A stretch of 64,000 bases of DNA, from the NCBI RefSeq assembly GCF_900215325.1, contig NZ_OCMS01000003.1, positions 496,001-560,000 on the forward strand. Reading direction: 5' to 3'. Positions 57,730 to 64,000 of the stretch are shown in pieces (position 1 is the first letter of the stretch; each line of letters opens with the position of its first letter). The stretch is from Fibrobacter sp. UWB16 (GTDB lineage: Bacteria; Fibrobacterota; Fibrobacteria; Fibrobacterales; Fibrobacteraceae). The notes beneath the pieces are model-generated. The model saw nothing but the letters and a program-made list of their open reading frames with translations. It had not been told where the DNA came from and made no database searches. A program made the position numbers and the translations under genes.

Positions 57730-59124
57730 TTAATTCCCTAAAATGTGCATGATTACGGGCCGGTTCTTGCCGGCTTCTGTTTTATGTATTGTGAGCTTGC
57801 CGGTGCTGTCGTAACTGAACTGTTCACCGACGCGTTCGCCGTTCACGTAGTTGAGGCTGTCCTTCAATATGCCGCTCGGATACCAGTTGCGCCAGATGCC
57901 ATGGCGTTTGGATTTGCCGTCAGGAGATCTTTGCCAAAAACCTTCGCTTGCCATTTTGCCACCCATGCTGTCTGGGTAGAAACTGCGGCTTATGCGAAGA
58001 GCTGGATCTCCATAGCTTGTCGGTGGATCGTCGTACGCCCAGAATTCTTCGTACAAAAGAACGTGTCCTGCCTTGATGTAGCGTAACGATACCGGAAACT
58101 TGCCGATGCTTTGTTTGAACGCATCCTTGTAGCTTAAGGTGCAAGTGTCGAGTGTCCCGCTGGGCCAAGAAGAACGGACAAACGAAGTCTCGGCGCAGAA
58201 CAGCGTGGAAGAGTTGGCACAAGTTCCGTAGGAAATGCCGGAGCTTTCTACAGGTCCGTCTGTTTCTTCCGTAATAAAATTGCTTTCCCGTACAACGTTG
58301 TTGTTTTCGTCGAACCACTGTATTTTTTCACGCCCCTTGAAATAATCCGACTTGATTTTTTTGATGAGGGAACCGTCAGCCCTGTAGGTGGTGTGTGCTC
58401 CGAAGTCGATTTCGTTGTCGATGAGCCCTTCTTCCTTGATTTGAGCTTTTTCGCAATTTCCTGCAGTAGAATCGACGGTGCCGTATGATTCGTAGTATTT
58501 CTTATATACTCCGTCTAAATGGTCGTCGGAACATTCAAAGTGCTCTATAATTTTGCAGTTTCGACCGTAACGCTTGATGTACCCTGGTATTGGTGAGGAT
58601 TCTTCAGAACTGTTTTTCGTCATGTCATGACAGTTGCTGTTTTCTTCGGCGAGAATTCCGTTGTCGTGCCACTTTTTCCATACTCCAGTGGGGTTGCCTT
58701 TGTCGTCGTAATGTTTTTCAAAAGCCTTTAAACCATTGTGGTGATAGCCTTCCCAGTCGCCTACGGGGTGGTCTTCCTTGTAATACTGGACCGCTTCAAC
58801 TTTCTTGTTCTGGTAGTAGACCGTCCACTTGCCGTCTTTTTTCCCTTTGTTGTAGCATCCGATCATTGCGACATCGCCAAAGCCTGTCCAACGTTTGAAT
58901 TCACCATGCGGGAGGCTGTCTTCGTAGGGAATTTCTAGCTCCTTGATGCCGTCGTTGTACCATTCGTTACGCTTGAGGATGGTTCCGTCGGGGTAGACCC
59001 AGATGGAGGTCTTTTTGACGCCGTTTGCGTGCCTTGCGAGGATATGTTCTTCTGCCCGCTCGACTGTACAGCCGGCGAAATAGCATAAAATGGCAAAAAA
59101 GGCGATTAAATTAAGGAGTCTCAT
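57730..59124 (-). CDS. lipoprotein with MORN-type (YwqK-like) repeats, 464 aa
   Basis: The ATG (complement of 59122-59124) opens a lipoprotein signal with lipobox ending FAGC. Most of the protein is tandem MORN_2-type units such as GDWEGYHHNGLKAFEKHYDD, GVWKKWHDNGILAEENSN and HGIWRNWYPSGILKDSLNYV. Proteins of this type are often labelled YwqK antitoxin; here the lipid anchor and length suggest an envelope protein instead. Its substrate or partner is unknown. A minus-strand TACTTT ends 7 bases before the start, so the mRNA may be leaderless. It is divergent from the gene at 59159. Confidence 0.83.
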   Translation of the reverse strand: MRLLNLIAFFAILCYFAGCTVERAEEHILARHANGVKKTSIWVYPDGTILKRNEWYNDGIKELEIPYEDSLPHGEFKRWTGFGDVAMIGCYNKGKKDGKWTVYYQNKKVEAVQYYKEDHPVGDWEGYHHNGLKAFEKHYDDKGNPTGVWKKWHDNGILAEENSNCHDMTKNSSEESSPIPGYIKRYGRNCKIIEHFECSDDHLDGVYKKYYESYGTVDSTAGNCEKAQIKEEGLIDNEIDFGAHTTYRADGSLIKKIKSDYFKGREKIQWFDENNNVVRESNFITEETDGPVESSGISYGTCANSSTLFCAETSFVRSSWPSGTLDTCTLSYKDAFKQSIGKFPVSLRYIKAGHVLLYEEFWAYDDPPTSYGDPALRISRSFYPDSMGGKMASEGFWQRSPDGKSKRHGIWRNWYPSGILKDSLNYVNGERVGEQFSYDSTGKLTIHKTEAGKNRPVIMHILGN

Positions 59125-59152
59125 TGTTCGTAAAGTAGAAAAAAAGTAATTT
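59124..59152 (+). promoter_or_regulatory. promoter for the 59159 operon
   Basis: TTGTTC (59124-59129), 17-bp spacer, TAATTT (59147-59152), six bases, then GTG at 59159. On the other strand TACTTT (complement of 59132-59137) ends 7 bases before the MORN gene, so the two start regions overlap. Confidence 0.55.
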
Positions 59153-59158
59153 CTAGAT

Positions 59159-59944
59159 GTGAACGGACAGACGAAAAAATCAATTGCAGAAACTTTGCAC
59201 ATGAAAATCCAGACGCCCTGGATTTGGCTTGTCGTCGTTCTTACGATTTGTTTGACGGCTCTGTTTTATGTTTCGCAAAAACCGCAAGTCGCCGTTTATT
59301 CCCAATACGTGAAGTCGCTTTGTGATTACCAGTTTGCCGATGCGAGCCTCATGCGTTCGATGGAACGCGTCCGAAGCGGAAATGGAGTCGATTCGGCAAT
59401 AGTGCTTTCTCAGATGATGGCGCTTCGTGAAGTGGCTCTTTCGTTTGATGCGGGCATCCAAAAGCTCGAACAGGCGGGCTTTTCGGCGCCTCCGGCTGCG
59501 TCTGTATCGCTTTTCAAGTCTAGCGTCTTGGCTAAGGTCTCTTGCTTGCAGCGCTATCTTTCGGAACGCATGGCATGGCATGCAGAGCTGGGAAAAGTCT
59601 ACCGCTTGATGGAAATGAACCCTTCAGATGTTGGGCTTCCGTTAATGCGCAAGCTGGATTCGGCGAGGGCAGGGTATGCTGTTGTGCCGGATGACCTTGT
59701 GCTGCCGGAGTCGATTAACAAGCGTGTGGAATCGCTATTCCAAAAAAATGTGGATCTGTACGAAGCCTGGAATCAGTTCGATAACGATAAGACTCTCAGC
59801 GTGAGTGACGAACTGCTCCACTTTTTCCAGATGGAAAATCTGAAGGAAATATCGCTTTCGGAGAAAGTCCCGCTTGCGTTCTATTTCTTGTCGCTCGTGC
59901 TTTTGCTTGCCACGTTTTTCTTTATATTCAAGTCTAAACAGTAA
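59159..59944 (+). CDS. membrane protein of unknown function, two helices, 261 aa
   Basis: Two hydrophobic segments, near residues 19-38 (IWLVVVLTICLTALFYVS) and 238-257 (LAFYFLSLVLLLATFFFIF), enclose a predicted helical domain. GTG 59159 is chosen because it follows a -10-like TAATTT by exactly 6 bases; ATG 59201 (247 residues) is the alternative and has no Shine-Dalgarno site. I recognise no family. It starts a tight three-gene unit: the next gene begins 9 bases later. Confidence 0.68.
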   Translation: MNGQTKKSIAETLHMKIQTPWIWLVVVLTICLTALFYVSQKPQVAVYSQYVKSLCDYQFADASLMRSMERVRSGNGVDSAIVLSQMMALREVALSFDAGIQKLEQAGFSAPPAASVSLFKSSVLAKVSCLQRYLSERMAWHAELGKVYRLMEMNPSDVGLPLMRKLDSARAGYAVVPDDLVLPESINKRVESLFQKNVDLYEAWNQFDNDKTLSVSDELLHFFQMENLKEISLSEKVPLAFYFLSLVLLLATFFFIFKSKQ

Positions 59945-59952
59945 GGATTGCA

Positions 59953-60504
59953 ATGTCTATTTTCCGTGTTCGTAAAGTTGCTTTTATCAATTTTGGTCTG
60001 CTACTGATATTCCTTGCTAGTTGGGTCTCGTGGTACATTTATCCACTGGCGAAAAGCTTCTTTGTTGAAGAAAGCTTGTTCTATGGCAAGGTGAGCTACG
60101 CCGCTATTCCGAGCTTGTTCGGCGGTTCGAACTTGCCGTTTTTCGATAAGACTTTTTTCCAGATTAACGGCGATACAAAGTGCACGTTCGTGCTTTATGC
60201 CAATGACGATCTTTTGGACGACATGGCCGAATGGTTTGATTTCTCGGCGATGAACGCGAGCGAAATCCCGCTTGAAATTTATGCCTCACGTGTAGGCGAC
60301 AAGTTTATCGTGAAGTCGATGGCTTCGAAAAATGGCGAGCTCAGCTGGGATGACCTGTCGGCGGATTACCAGTTTTACTGGTGCTTTATGGGCGTGAGCG
60401 TTGTTGCCATTATGCTGATTTTGGGCATTATTTTGATTTTTGTAGCGCTCGTGCATAAGCCGCGGCAGGTAAGGTTACAGAATCCGGCGGATGTTTTGCA
60501 ATGA
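59953..60504 (+). CDS. membrane protein of unknown function, two helices, 183 aa
   Basis: Hydrophobic segments at about 10-32 (INFGLLLIFLASWVSWYIYP) and 142-167 (FMGVSVVAIMLILGIILIFV) enclose an extracytoplasmic-looking domain rich in Phe and Asp. This is the same layout as the preceding gene, so the two may form a complex. No family is recognised. The start lies 9 bases after that gene, with AAGGA upstream. Its stop overlaps the hydrolase start by four bases (ATGA). Confidence 0.68.
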   Translation: MSIFRVRKVAFINFGLLLIFLASWVSWYIYPLAKSFFVEESLFYGKVSYAAIPSLFGGSNLPFFDKTFFQINGDTKCTFVLYANDDLLDDMAEWFDFSAMNASEIPLEIYASRVGDKFIVKSMASKNGELSWDDLSADYQFYWCFMGVSVVAIMLILGIILIFVALVHKPRQVRLQNPADVLQ

Positions 60505-61211
60505 TGAATCGCAATTTGGGGCTTTGGGTATTGCTGTTTGCGAGCGCACTTGCTTTTGCAGCTCCAGATTCTCTTGTGATTGATGTGCGCGGTGCAAAGG
60601 CGAGTTTCCAAAGTCCTGCGGGAATCTGGTGGCCTAAAAAAATAAAGAAAGCTCCGGTTGTCGTCTGGTTCCACGGGGGCATGAGTAGTGGTAACTGCGC
60701 GAAAGGACTTGTGGCGGGGGCGGACTTTGCGGAGCTATATCCTGAAAAAATTGTGGTGAGCGTATCGGCTTGTCGCGATAACCATTGGGTCACGCCGACT
60801 GCAATTGCCGCTGTTGATGCGGCGCTTGATTCTGTGGCTGCAAAGCGTGGCGCGCCGGTAGAACGAGTTTCGTTGGTGGGCGTTTCGGACGGCTCGCTGG
60901 GTGTCCTGGTTTATTCGCTCGAAGGGCGCCGTGCTGTGGATGACCGCTTGCTCATGAGTTCGTTCGGGGGCTTCTTGGGAGGTTCGTCGGAGCTTGCGGC
61001 GCCGAAGAAAATGCAGGTGGGGCGTTTCCGTTTTTTGCAAGGGGGCAAGGACAGGCTTTATCCGTCTGACCAGACGGTGCCGTGGATTACGGAATTTTGC
61101 AAGGCAGTTCAGGTGGACTGCGAACTCCGGTTCGACCCCGATGGCGAGCACGATTGGGATTACTGGAAGGGCAAGCGGATGGAATGGATCCGCGACGCCA
61201 TCCGCAAATAA
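60501..61211 (+). CDS. exported alpha/beta-hydrolase-like protein, 236 aa
   Basis: The signal peptide NLGLWVLLFASALAFA precedes a hydrolase-like domain. VVVWFHGGMSSGNCAKGLVA gives an oxyanion-hole HG motif, SLVGVSDGSLGVLVYS a G-x-S-x-G nucleophile elbow, and PDGEHDWDYW a catalytic His after Asp-rich residues. An esterase of the PHB-depolymerase or feruloyl type is possible, but size and details do not settle it. It overlaps the previous membrane protein by four bases, suggesting a functional link with the two membrane proteins. Confidence 0.78.
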   Translation: MMNRNLGLWVLLFASALAFAAPDSLVIDVRGAKASFQSPAGIWWPKKIKKAPVVVWFHGGMSSGNCAKGLVAGADFAELYPEKIVVSVSACRDNHWVTPTAIAAVDAALDSVAAKRGAPVERVSLVGVSDGSLGVLVYSLEGRRAVDDRLLMSSFGGFLGGSSELAAPKKMQVGRFRFLQGGKDRLYPSDQTVPWITEFCKAVQVDCELRFDPDGEHDWDYWKGKRMEWIRDAIRK

Positions 61212-61245
61212 TTTGGGCCAAATAGCCTTATTTATGAACCTCCCC

Positions 61246-61274
61246 TTGACAAAAGGGTGTTTTTTTTCAAAATT
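61246..61274 (+). promoter_or_regulatory. tRNA-Leu promoter
   Basis: Perfect TTGACA (61246-61251), 17-bp spacer, weak AAAATT (61269-61274), with the tRNA 5' end at 61286. The -35 box is consensus, the -10 poor. Confidence 0.6.
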
Positions 61275-61285
61275 TGGTGCACCAC

Positions 61286-61369
61286 GCGGATGTGGTGGAA
61301 CTGGTAGACACGCTAGATTCAGGTTCTAGTGCTCGCAAGGGCATGAAGGTTCAAGTCCTTTCATCCGCA
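61286..61369 (+). tRNA. tRNA-Leu (anticodon CAG)
   Basis: An 84-base cloverleaf: acceptor arms GCGGATG/CATCCGC, anticodon stem CTAGA/TCTAG with loop TTCAGGT (anticodon CAG), a long variable arm TGCTCGCAAGGGCA and T loop TTCAAGT. Discriminator A; CCA not encoded. Confidence 0.95.
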
Positions 61370-61377
61370 CTGAAAAA

Positions 61378-61403
61378 CCCGGTAGTTCGCTATCGGGATT
61401 TTC
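61378..61403 (+). terminator. tRNA-Leu terminator
   Basis: CCCGGTAG / CTATCGGG with a TTCG tetraloop (one G-T pair), followed by ATTTTCGTTTT, 8 bases after the tRNA. Confidence 0.85.
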
Positions 61404-61426
61404 GTTTTGCTATCGTTGAGTTGGAT

Positions 61427-62008
61427 ATGAGTGATTTTTTAGATGATGAACTTTGCGAATTCTCGCTGCAAGAGGTTGATGGCGAGTGTGTCGTGTTGCG
61501 CCCGCTTGGCGAGGCGGACGTGCAGCCACTGTTCGAGCTGATCGAAGGCTCTCGTGAGTTCTTGTCGGATCACTTGCCGTGGCCTGTTGAGGAATGCCTA
61601 ACTCCCGAAGATGTTTCTGCGAAAATGGATGCCTGGAACTTGCAGGCGCAGATGGCTAATGGCGCCTGCTGGGGCATTTTCGAGAAATCTTCGCAAAAAA
61701 TCGCAGGCTGCATTATGCTTGGCTGGGTGCAGTGGAAAAATCGCTCGGCGACCGTGAGCTATTGGCTCGGTCAAGACTTTTGCGGTCGTGGCCTCGCGAC
61801 TGAGGCGCTTTTGCTCGTGGCGGGCGAATCTTTTGCGATGGGGCTGAACCGCCTTGAACTTACATCTTCGGTCAACAATCTAAAGAGTGTTGCGGTCGCC
61901 CGCCGTGCCGGATTCCAGGAAGAAGGTGTTTGCCGCGAGTACGAACTCCTCCACGGGCATTTTGAAGACCATATCCGCTTTTCGCTCCTCGCTAGAGACT
62001 TTTGTTAA
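61427..62008 (+). CDS. GNAT N-acetyltransferase (RimJ/RimL-type), 193 aa
   Basis: Family features are VVLRPLGEADVQPLFELIEG at the start, WGIFEKSSQKIAGCIMLGWV, the acetyl-CoA loop region QDFCGRGLATEALLLVAGES and the end LNRLELTSSVNNLKSVAVAR, RRAGFQEEGVCREYELLHG. RimJ/RimL-type enzymes acetylate N-termini of ribosomal proteins, but many relatives have other targets. The ATG at 61427 lies after the tRNA terminator; a longer in-frame start would run through the tRNA gene and is rejected. It is probably a single-gene unit. Confidence 0.9.
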   Translation: MSDFLDDELCEFSLQEVDGECVVLRPLGEADVQPLFELIEGSREFLSDHLPWPVEECLTPEDVSAKMDAWNLQAQMANGACWGIFEKSSQKIAGCIMLGWVQWKNRSATVSYWLGQDFCGRGLATEALLLVAGESFAMGLNRLELTSSVNNLKSVAVARRAGFQEEGVCREYELLHGHFEDHIRFSLLARDFC

Positions 62009-62044
62009 GCATTCACGGCGTTTGTTGCTCTTGTAGCGTTCGGG

Positions 62045-62136
62045 GCGTTGCGGGGTGGAACCCCGCTCGAAGGGGTGATGGAAGACCCGGCGAGCCGGGG
62101 CTGCAATCAGGGGAAAGCCTGCCCCTCCCGTCTCTC
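62045..62136. repeat. three GC-rich hairpins after the GNAT gene
   Basis: GCGGGG (62050-62055) pairs with CCCCGC (62061-62066); CCCGGC (62086-62091) with GCCGGG (62094-62099); AGGGG near 62109 with CCCCT near 62123. It ends with TCTCTCGTCT. It may act as a terminator and belongs to the GC-rich repeats of this window. Confidence 0.7.
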
Positions 62137-62180
62137 GTCTGACATGGTTACTTGGGTAAACGATAAAAGCTTTTTATTCT

Positions 62181-62209
62181 TTGATTTTGTAGCGGAAGAC
62201 TTCTATTTT
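62181..62209 (+). promoter_or_regulatory. promoter of the TIGR02147 gene, leaderless type
   Basis: TTGATT (62181-62186), 17-bp spacer, TATTTT (62204-62209), then six bases (TAGAAT) to the ATG at 62216. This is the best-supported case of the leaderless arrangement. Confidence 0.7.
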
Positions 62210-62215
62210 TAGAAT

Positions 62216-63061
62216 ATGGAAACAGGAGAAAATCGCATAGTTGAACCTGATGTTCTGCAATACACGAACTACCGTGTGTATTTGCGGGACTATTATGAGT
62301 TCAAGAAGAAGACGGTTCCGGCTTTTAGCCTCCGTTTCTTCGCGGAGAAGGCCGGGCTTTCGAGCCACGCCCATCTCAAGCTCACGATTGACGGAAAGCG
62401 AAATATTACAAAGAACACGGTGGTAAAGCTCATCCACGGCCTCGGCTTGGATGGCCAGCGTGCTGCGTATTTCGAAAGTCTTGTTTTCTTCAATCAGGCT
62501 CAGACGGATGCGGATAAGCAGGTTTATTACGCCCAGCTTTTGAAGGCGAGCCCGCGCTCCAAACTGCACAAGATGGATGCGGCTCAGTTCCGTATTTTTC
62601 GCGAATGGCACCACTCTGCGATTCTCGAGATGGTGGCGCTCAAGGATTTTCGCCCGATTCCCGACTGGATTTCCAAACGCCTCGGCGGTCTCATTACGCC
62701 TGCCCAGGTGACGGAATCTCTTAAACTTCTCGTGGAACTGGGACTTCTGGTAAAGACCGCGAACGGTTACCGCCAGCGCGATCCCCTGATTACTACCGAC
62801 GACGAAGTCCAGGACATGATGGTCAAGATGTACCATCTGCAGATGCTCAAGCTCTCGGCGGACATGCTTTCGGCGCTTCCGGGCCCGCAAAGGGACATTT
62901 CTGCCCTAACTTTTAGCATAAAACGCGAAGATTTCCCCAATTTGAAAAAACATTTGCAACTCATGCGCAAAGAACTACTAGATTTCTCAGCAAAGGCTGG
63001 GGAAGGTGAGGATGTTGTGCAAATCAATATCCAGCTGTACCCTCTAACCCGAGGAGTATGA
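62216..63061 (+). CDS. TIGR02147-family (DUF4423-like) putative regulator, 281 aa
   Basis: The family is strongly expanded in Fibrobacter. The N-terminal LRDYYEFKKKTVPAFSLRFF and LSSHAHLKLTIDGKRNITKN resemble a helix-turn-helix of the XRE type, and the rest is an alpha-helical domain ending LTFSIKREDFPNLKKHLQLM and VVQINIQLYPLTR, as in other members. Biochemical function is not established; a DNA-binding role is inferred. The ATG at 62216 follows a promoter by six bases. Its TGA overlaps the ATG of the following lipoprotein, suggesting coupled translation. Confidence 0.88.
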   Translation: METGENRIVEPDVLQYTNYRVYLRDYYEFKKKTVPAFSLRFFAEKAGLSSHAHLKLTIDGKRNITKNTVVKLIHGLGLDGQRAAYFESLVFFNQAQTDADKQVYYAQLLKASPRSKLHKMDAAQFRIFREWHHSAILEMVALKDFRPIPDWISKRLGGLITPAQVTESLKLLVELGLLVKTANGYRQRDPLITTDDEVQDMMVKMYHLQMLKLSADMLSALPGPQRDISALTFSIKREDFPNLKKHLQLMRKELLDFSAKAGEGEDVVQINIQLYPLTRGV

Positions 63062-64000
63062 TGCGTTCTTTGAGTTCAATAATCGGTTGCATGCTTGTGG
63101 CATTGTGGGCAATCGGATGTTCTGAATCCGACACTACGGCCGGTATTGAAATTGGAAATCCGGAGATTGCACAGAACATCGGGCTTACCGCTGATTTCTC
63201 CATCGACTATTCAGACGCAAAGCCTGTCGCTCTTGCCAAGGCGGCATCCAAAGACGAAAAGGTCGTTATCGATACGTTCCGTTTGTCTTTGATGAATGTC
63301 TATTCTTACAGTAGCTACTATACGATGGTCATTACGGACGATCAGGATGGCGGTCTCCAGCTTTGGCCGTACGAAGAAGATCCGGCTGCGGTACTTCCGA
63401 TTTCGTTTACGGAAGGCGAAATTGTCAAGGATGCATTTGAACACATCAACTTGAAACATAACGGCATTTTGAAGGAAATCCGTGTCGGTTTCGAAGTGAA
63501 CCGTAAAGATGGAGTCAATTCTATCTATGGGCGAATCCGCCAGGATGGCAAGGAAATTCCTTTTGTCTACGAATTGAACCGCATTCAGGGCTTTGACCTG
63601 TTCTACCATTCGTCTCAGACCGAAATTCAGGAATCTTCTGTGAATTTGTCTGTAATATTCCGCGTGCGCCGCTTTGTCGGTGGGCTTGACCTTGGTTCGG
63701 CTAAGGTCGGTGACGATGGCGTTATTCGCTTTAGCAAGACGGAAAATACGGAACTTTGGGAATCGCTGAACGAACGTTTCTTGCCGAGTTTCCAGGCTCT
63801 GCGCTACAAGTACACGGATGATCAAGGCAAAAACCATAGTGATTACGTGGACGACGTGTGGAGCGAAATTAGTGGAAAACGGAACAGCAATTTTATCACA
63901 AACGGCAACTTTGACGAAGGCGGTGCAGACTGGGTGTTCCATACGCAGTTCAATGGTGTTGCTGATACGGCTGTCGTTAAAGAAAAGAATTCCAAGGTGA
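63061..64000 (+). CDS. lipoprotein paired with the TIGR02147 gene, partial at the window edge
   Basis: At least 313 residues, open to the end of the window. The lipobox is IGC in MRSLSSIIGCMLVALWAIGC, so the protein is lipid-anchored, probably in the outer membrane. The N-terminal TTAGIEIGNPEIA and a beta-rich middle are followed at about 280-300 by TNGNFDEGGADWVF, like the start of a carbohydrate-binding module (CBM4/9 type), but this is a guess. An in-frame ATG at 63058 is also possible; GAGGAG is close upstream. It overlaps the TIGR02147 gene by one base. Confidence 0.8.
   Translation, partial: MRSLSSIIGCMLVALWAIGCSESDTTAGIEIGNPEIAQNIGLTADFSIDYSDAKPVALAKAASKDEKVVIDTFRLSLMNVYSYSSYYTMVITDDQDGGLQLWPYEEDPAAVLPISFTEGEIVKDAFEHINLKHNGILKEIRVGFEVNRKDGVNSIYGRIRQDGKEIPFVYELNRIQGFDLFYHSSQTEIQESSVNLSVIFRVRRFVGGLDLGSAKVGDDGVIRFSKTENTELWESLNERFLPSFQALRYKYTDDQGKNHSDYVDDVWSEISGKRNSNFITNGNFDEGGADWVFHTQFNGVADTAVVKEKNSKV

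Noticed and set aside
57730-59124. The MORN-repeat lipoprotein as an antitoxin
   Set aside because: The YwqK antitoxin label comes from automatic naming of MORN_2 proteins. No toxin-like partner is next to it, and it has a lipobox.
61274-61426. Extension of the GNAT gene into tRNA-Leu
   Set aside because: The frame is open only because the tRNA has no stop in it; the conserved GNAT start follows ATG 61427 and a tRNA terminator lies between.

Overview
The window reads as a stretch of a Fibrobacter chromosome (close to F. succinogenes). The main reasons are a TIGR02147-family protein (62216-63061), a family heavily expanded in that genus, paired with a lipoprotein; many exported proteins with Ser-rich linkers; menaquinone made by the futalosine route (mqnB and mqnD here, with ubiE/ubiX/ubiA-type late genes elsewhere in the window); and a didermic envelope with OmpA, beta-barrels and no flagellar genes. 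I see no transposase, phage, integrase or CRISPR array. The window is mostly chromosomal core plus lineage-specific envelope genes.

Layout. 1-6127: two unknown envelope proteins, purD-purE with a foldable repeat between them, a DUF3108 protein and a beta-barrel. 6197-13806: tRNA-Arg, rimO, a SPOR lipoprotein, a membrane PP2C (RsbU-type) phosphatase, rpsU, a YqeY-like protein, a beta-barrel, and an NtrC/NifA-type AAA+ regulator without the GAFTGA motif. 13891-19920: LysR regulator, beta-barrel, tyrS, a PfkB kinase, mqnB, mqnD and an Hc1-like small protein. 20106-32484: an envelope block of OmpA with a beta-helix, a PorV-like barrel fused to TPRs, a 1292-residue TPR protein, a TolQ/ExbB-type motor, two ExbD/TolR-type proteins (one without the membrane aspartate), a TonB/AgmX-type protein and another barrel. 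33060-38497: the rod-shape operon mreB-mreC-mreD-mrdA-rodA, then a ComF-type protein. 39362-43616: tRNA-Ser, an HD-GYP phosphodiesterase, tRNA-Phe and a CotH-type lipoprotein. 43738-49992: ubiE-ubiX-ubiA genes, birA, an unknown protein, tsaD and ybbR. 50038-55594: ftsX, an EnvC-like LytM protein, holB, recJ and a possible TonB_C-like protein. 55751-61211: an unknown protein, tRNA-Leu, two pseudopilins, a MORN-type lipoprotein and a three-gene membrane/hydrolase operon. 61286-64000: tRNA-Leu, a GNAT acetyltransferase, the TIGR02147 regulator-like protein and its lipoprotein partner, which runs off the window.

Control signals. Several promoters are clear: TTGAC(A/G/T)-type -35 boxes, 17-18 bp spacers and TATATT or TATAAT -10 boxes ahead of rpsU, the OmpA gene, the pseudopilins and tRNAs. 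At about ten genes a -10-like hexamer ends exactly 6-7 bases before the start codon, usually with no Shine-Dalgarno sequence, which suggests leaderless transcripts. Genes inside operons carry ordinary AGGAG-type sites or overlap stop and start codons.

Repeats. Three dispersed families occupy many gaps: GC-rich palindromes of the type TCATTCCCGC...GCGGGAATCTCCC; a CATTCTGAG...CTCAGGATG element that can fold as a three-way junction; and an AT-rich TTAGTTGTTGGTCATTAGT element. The first has also entered coding sequence in birA and at the end of the ubiX-like gene.

All functions are read from motifs and context by eye. No database search was run.
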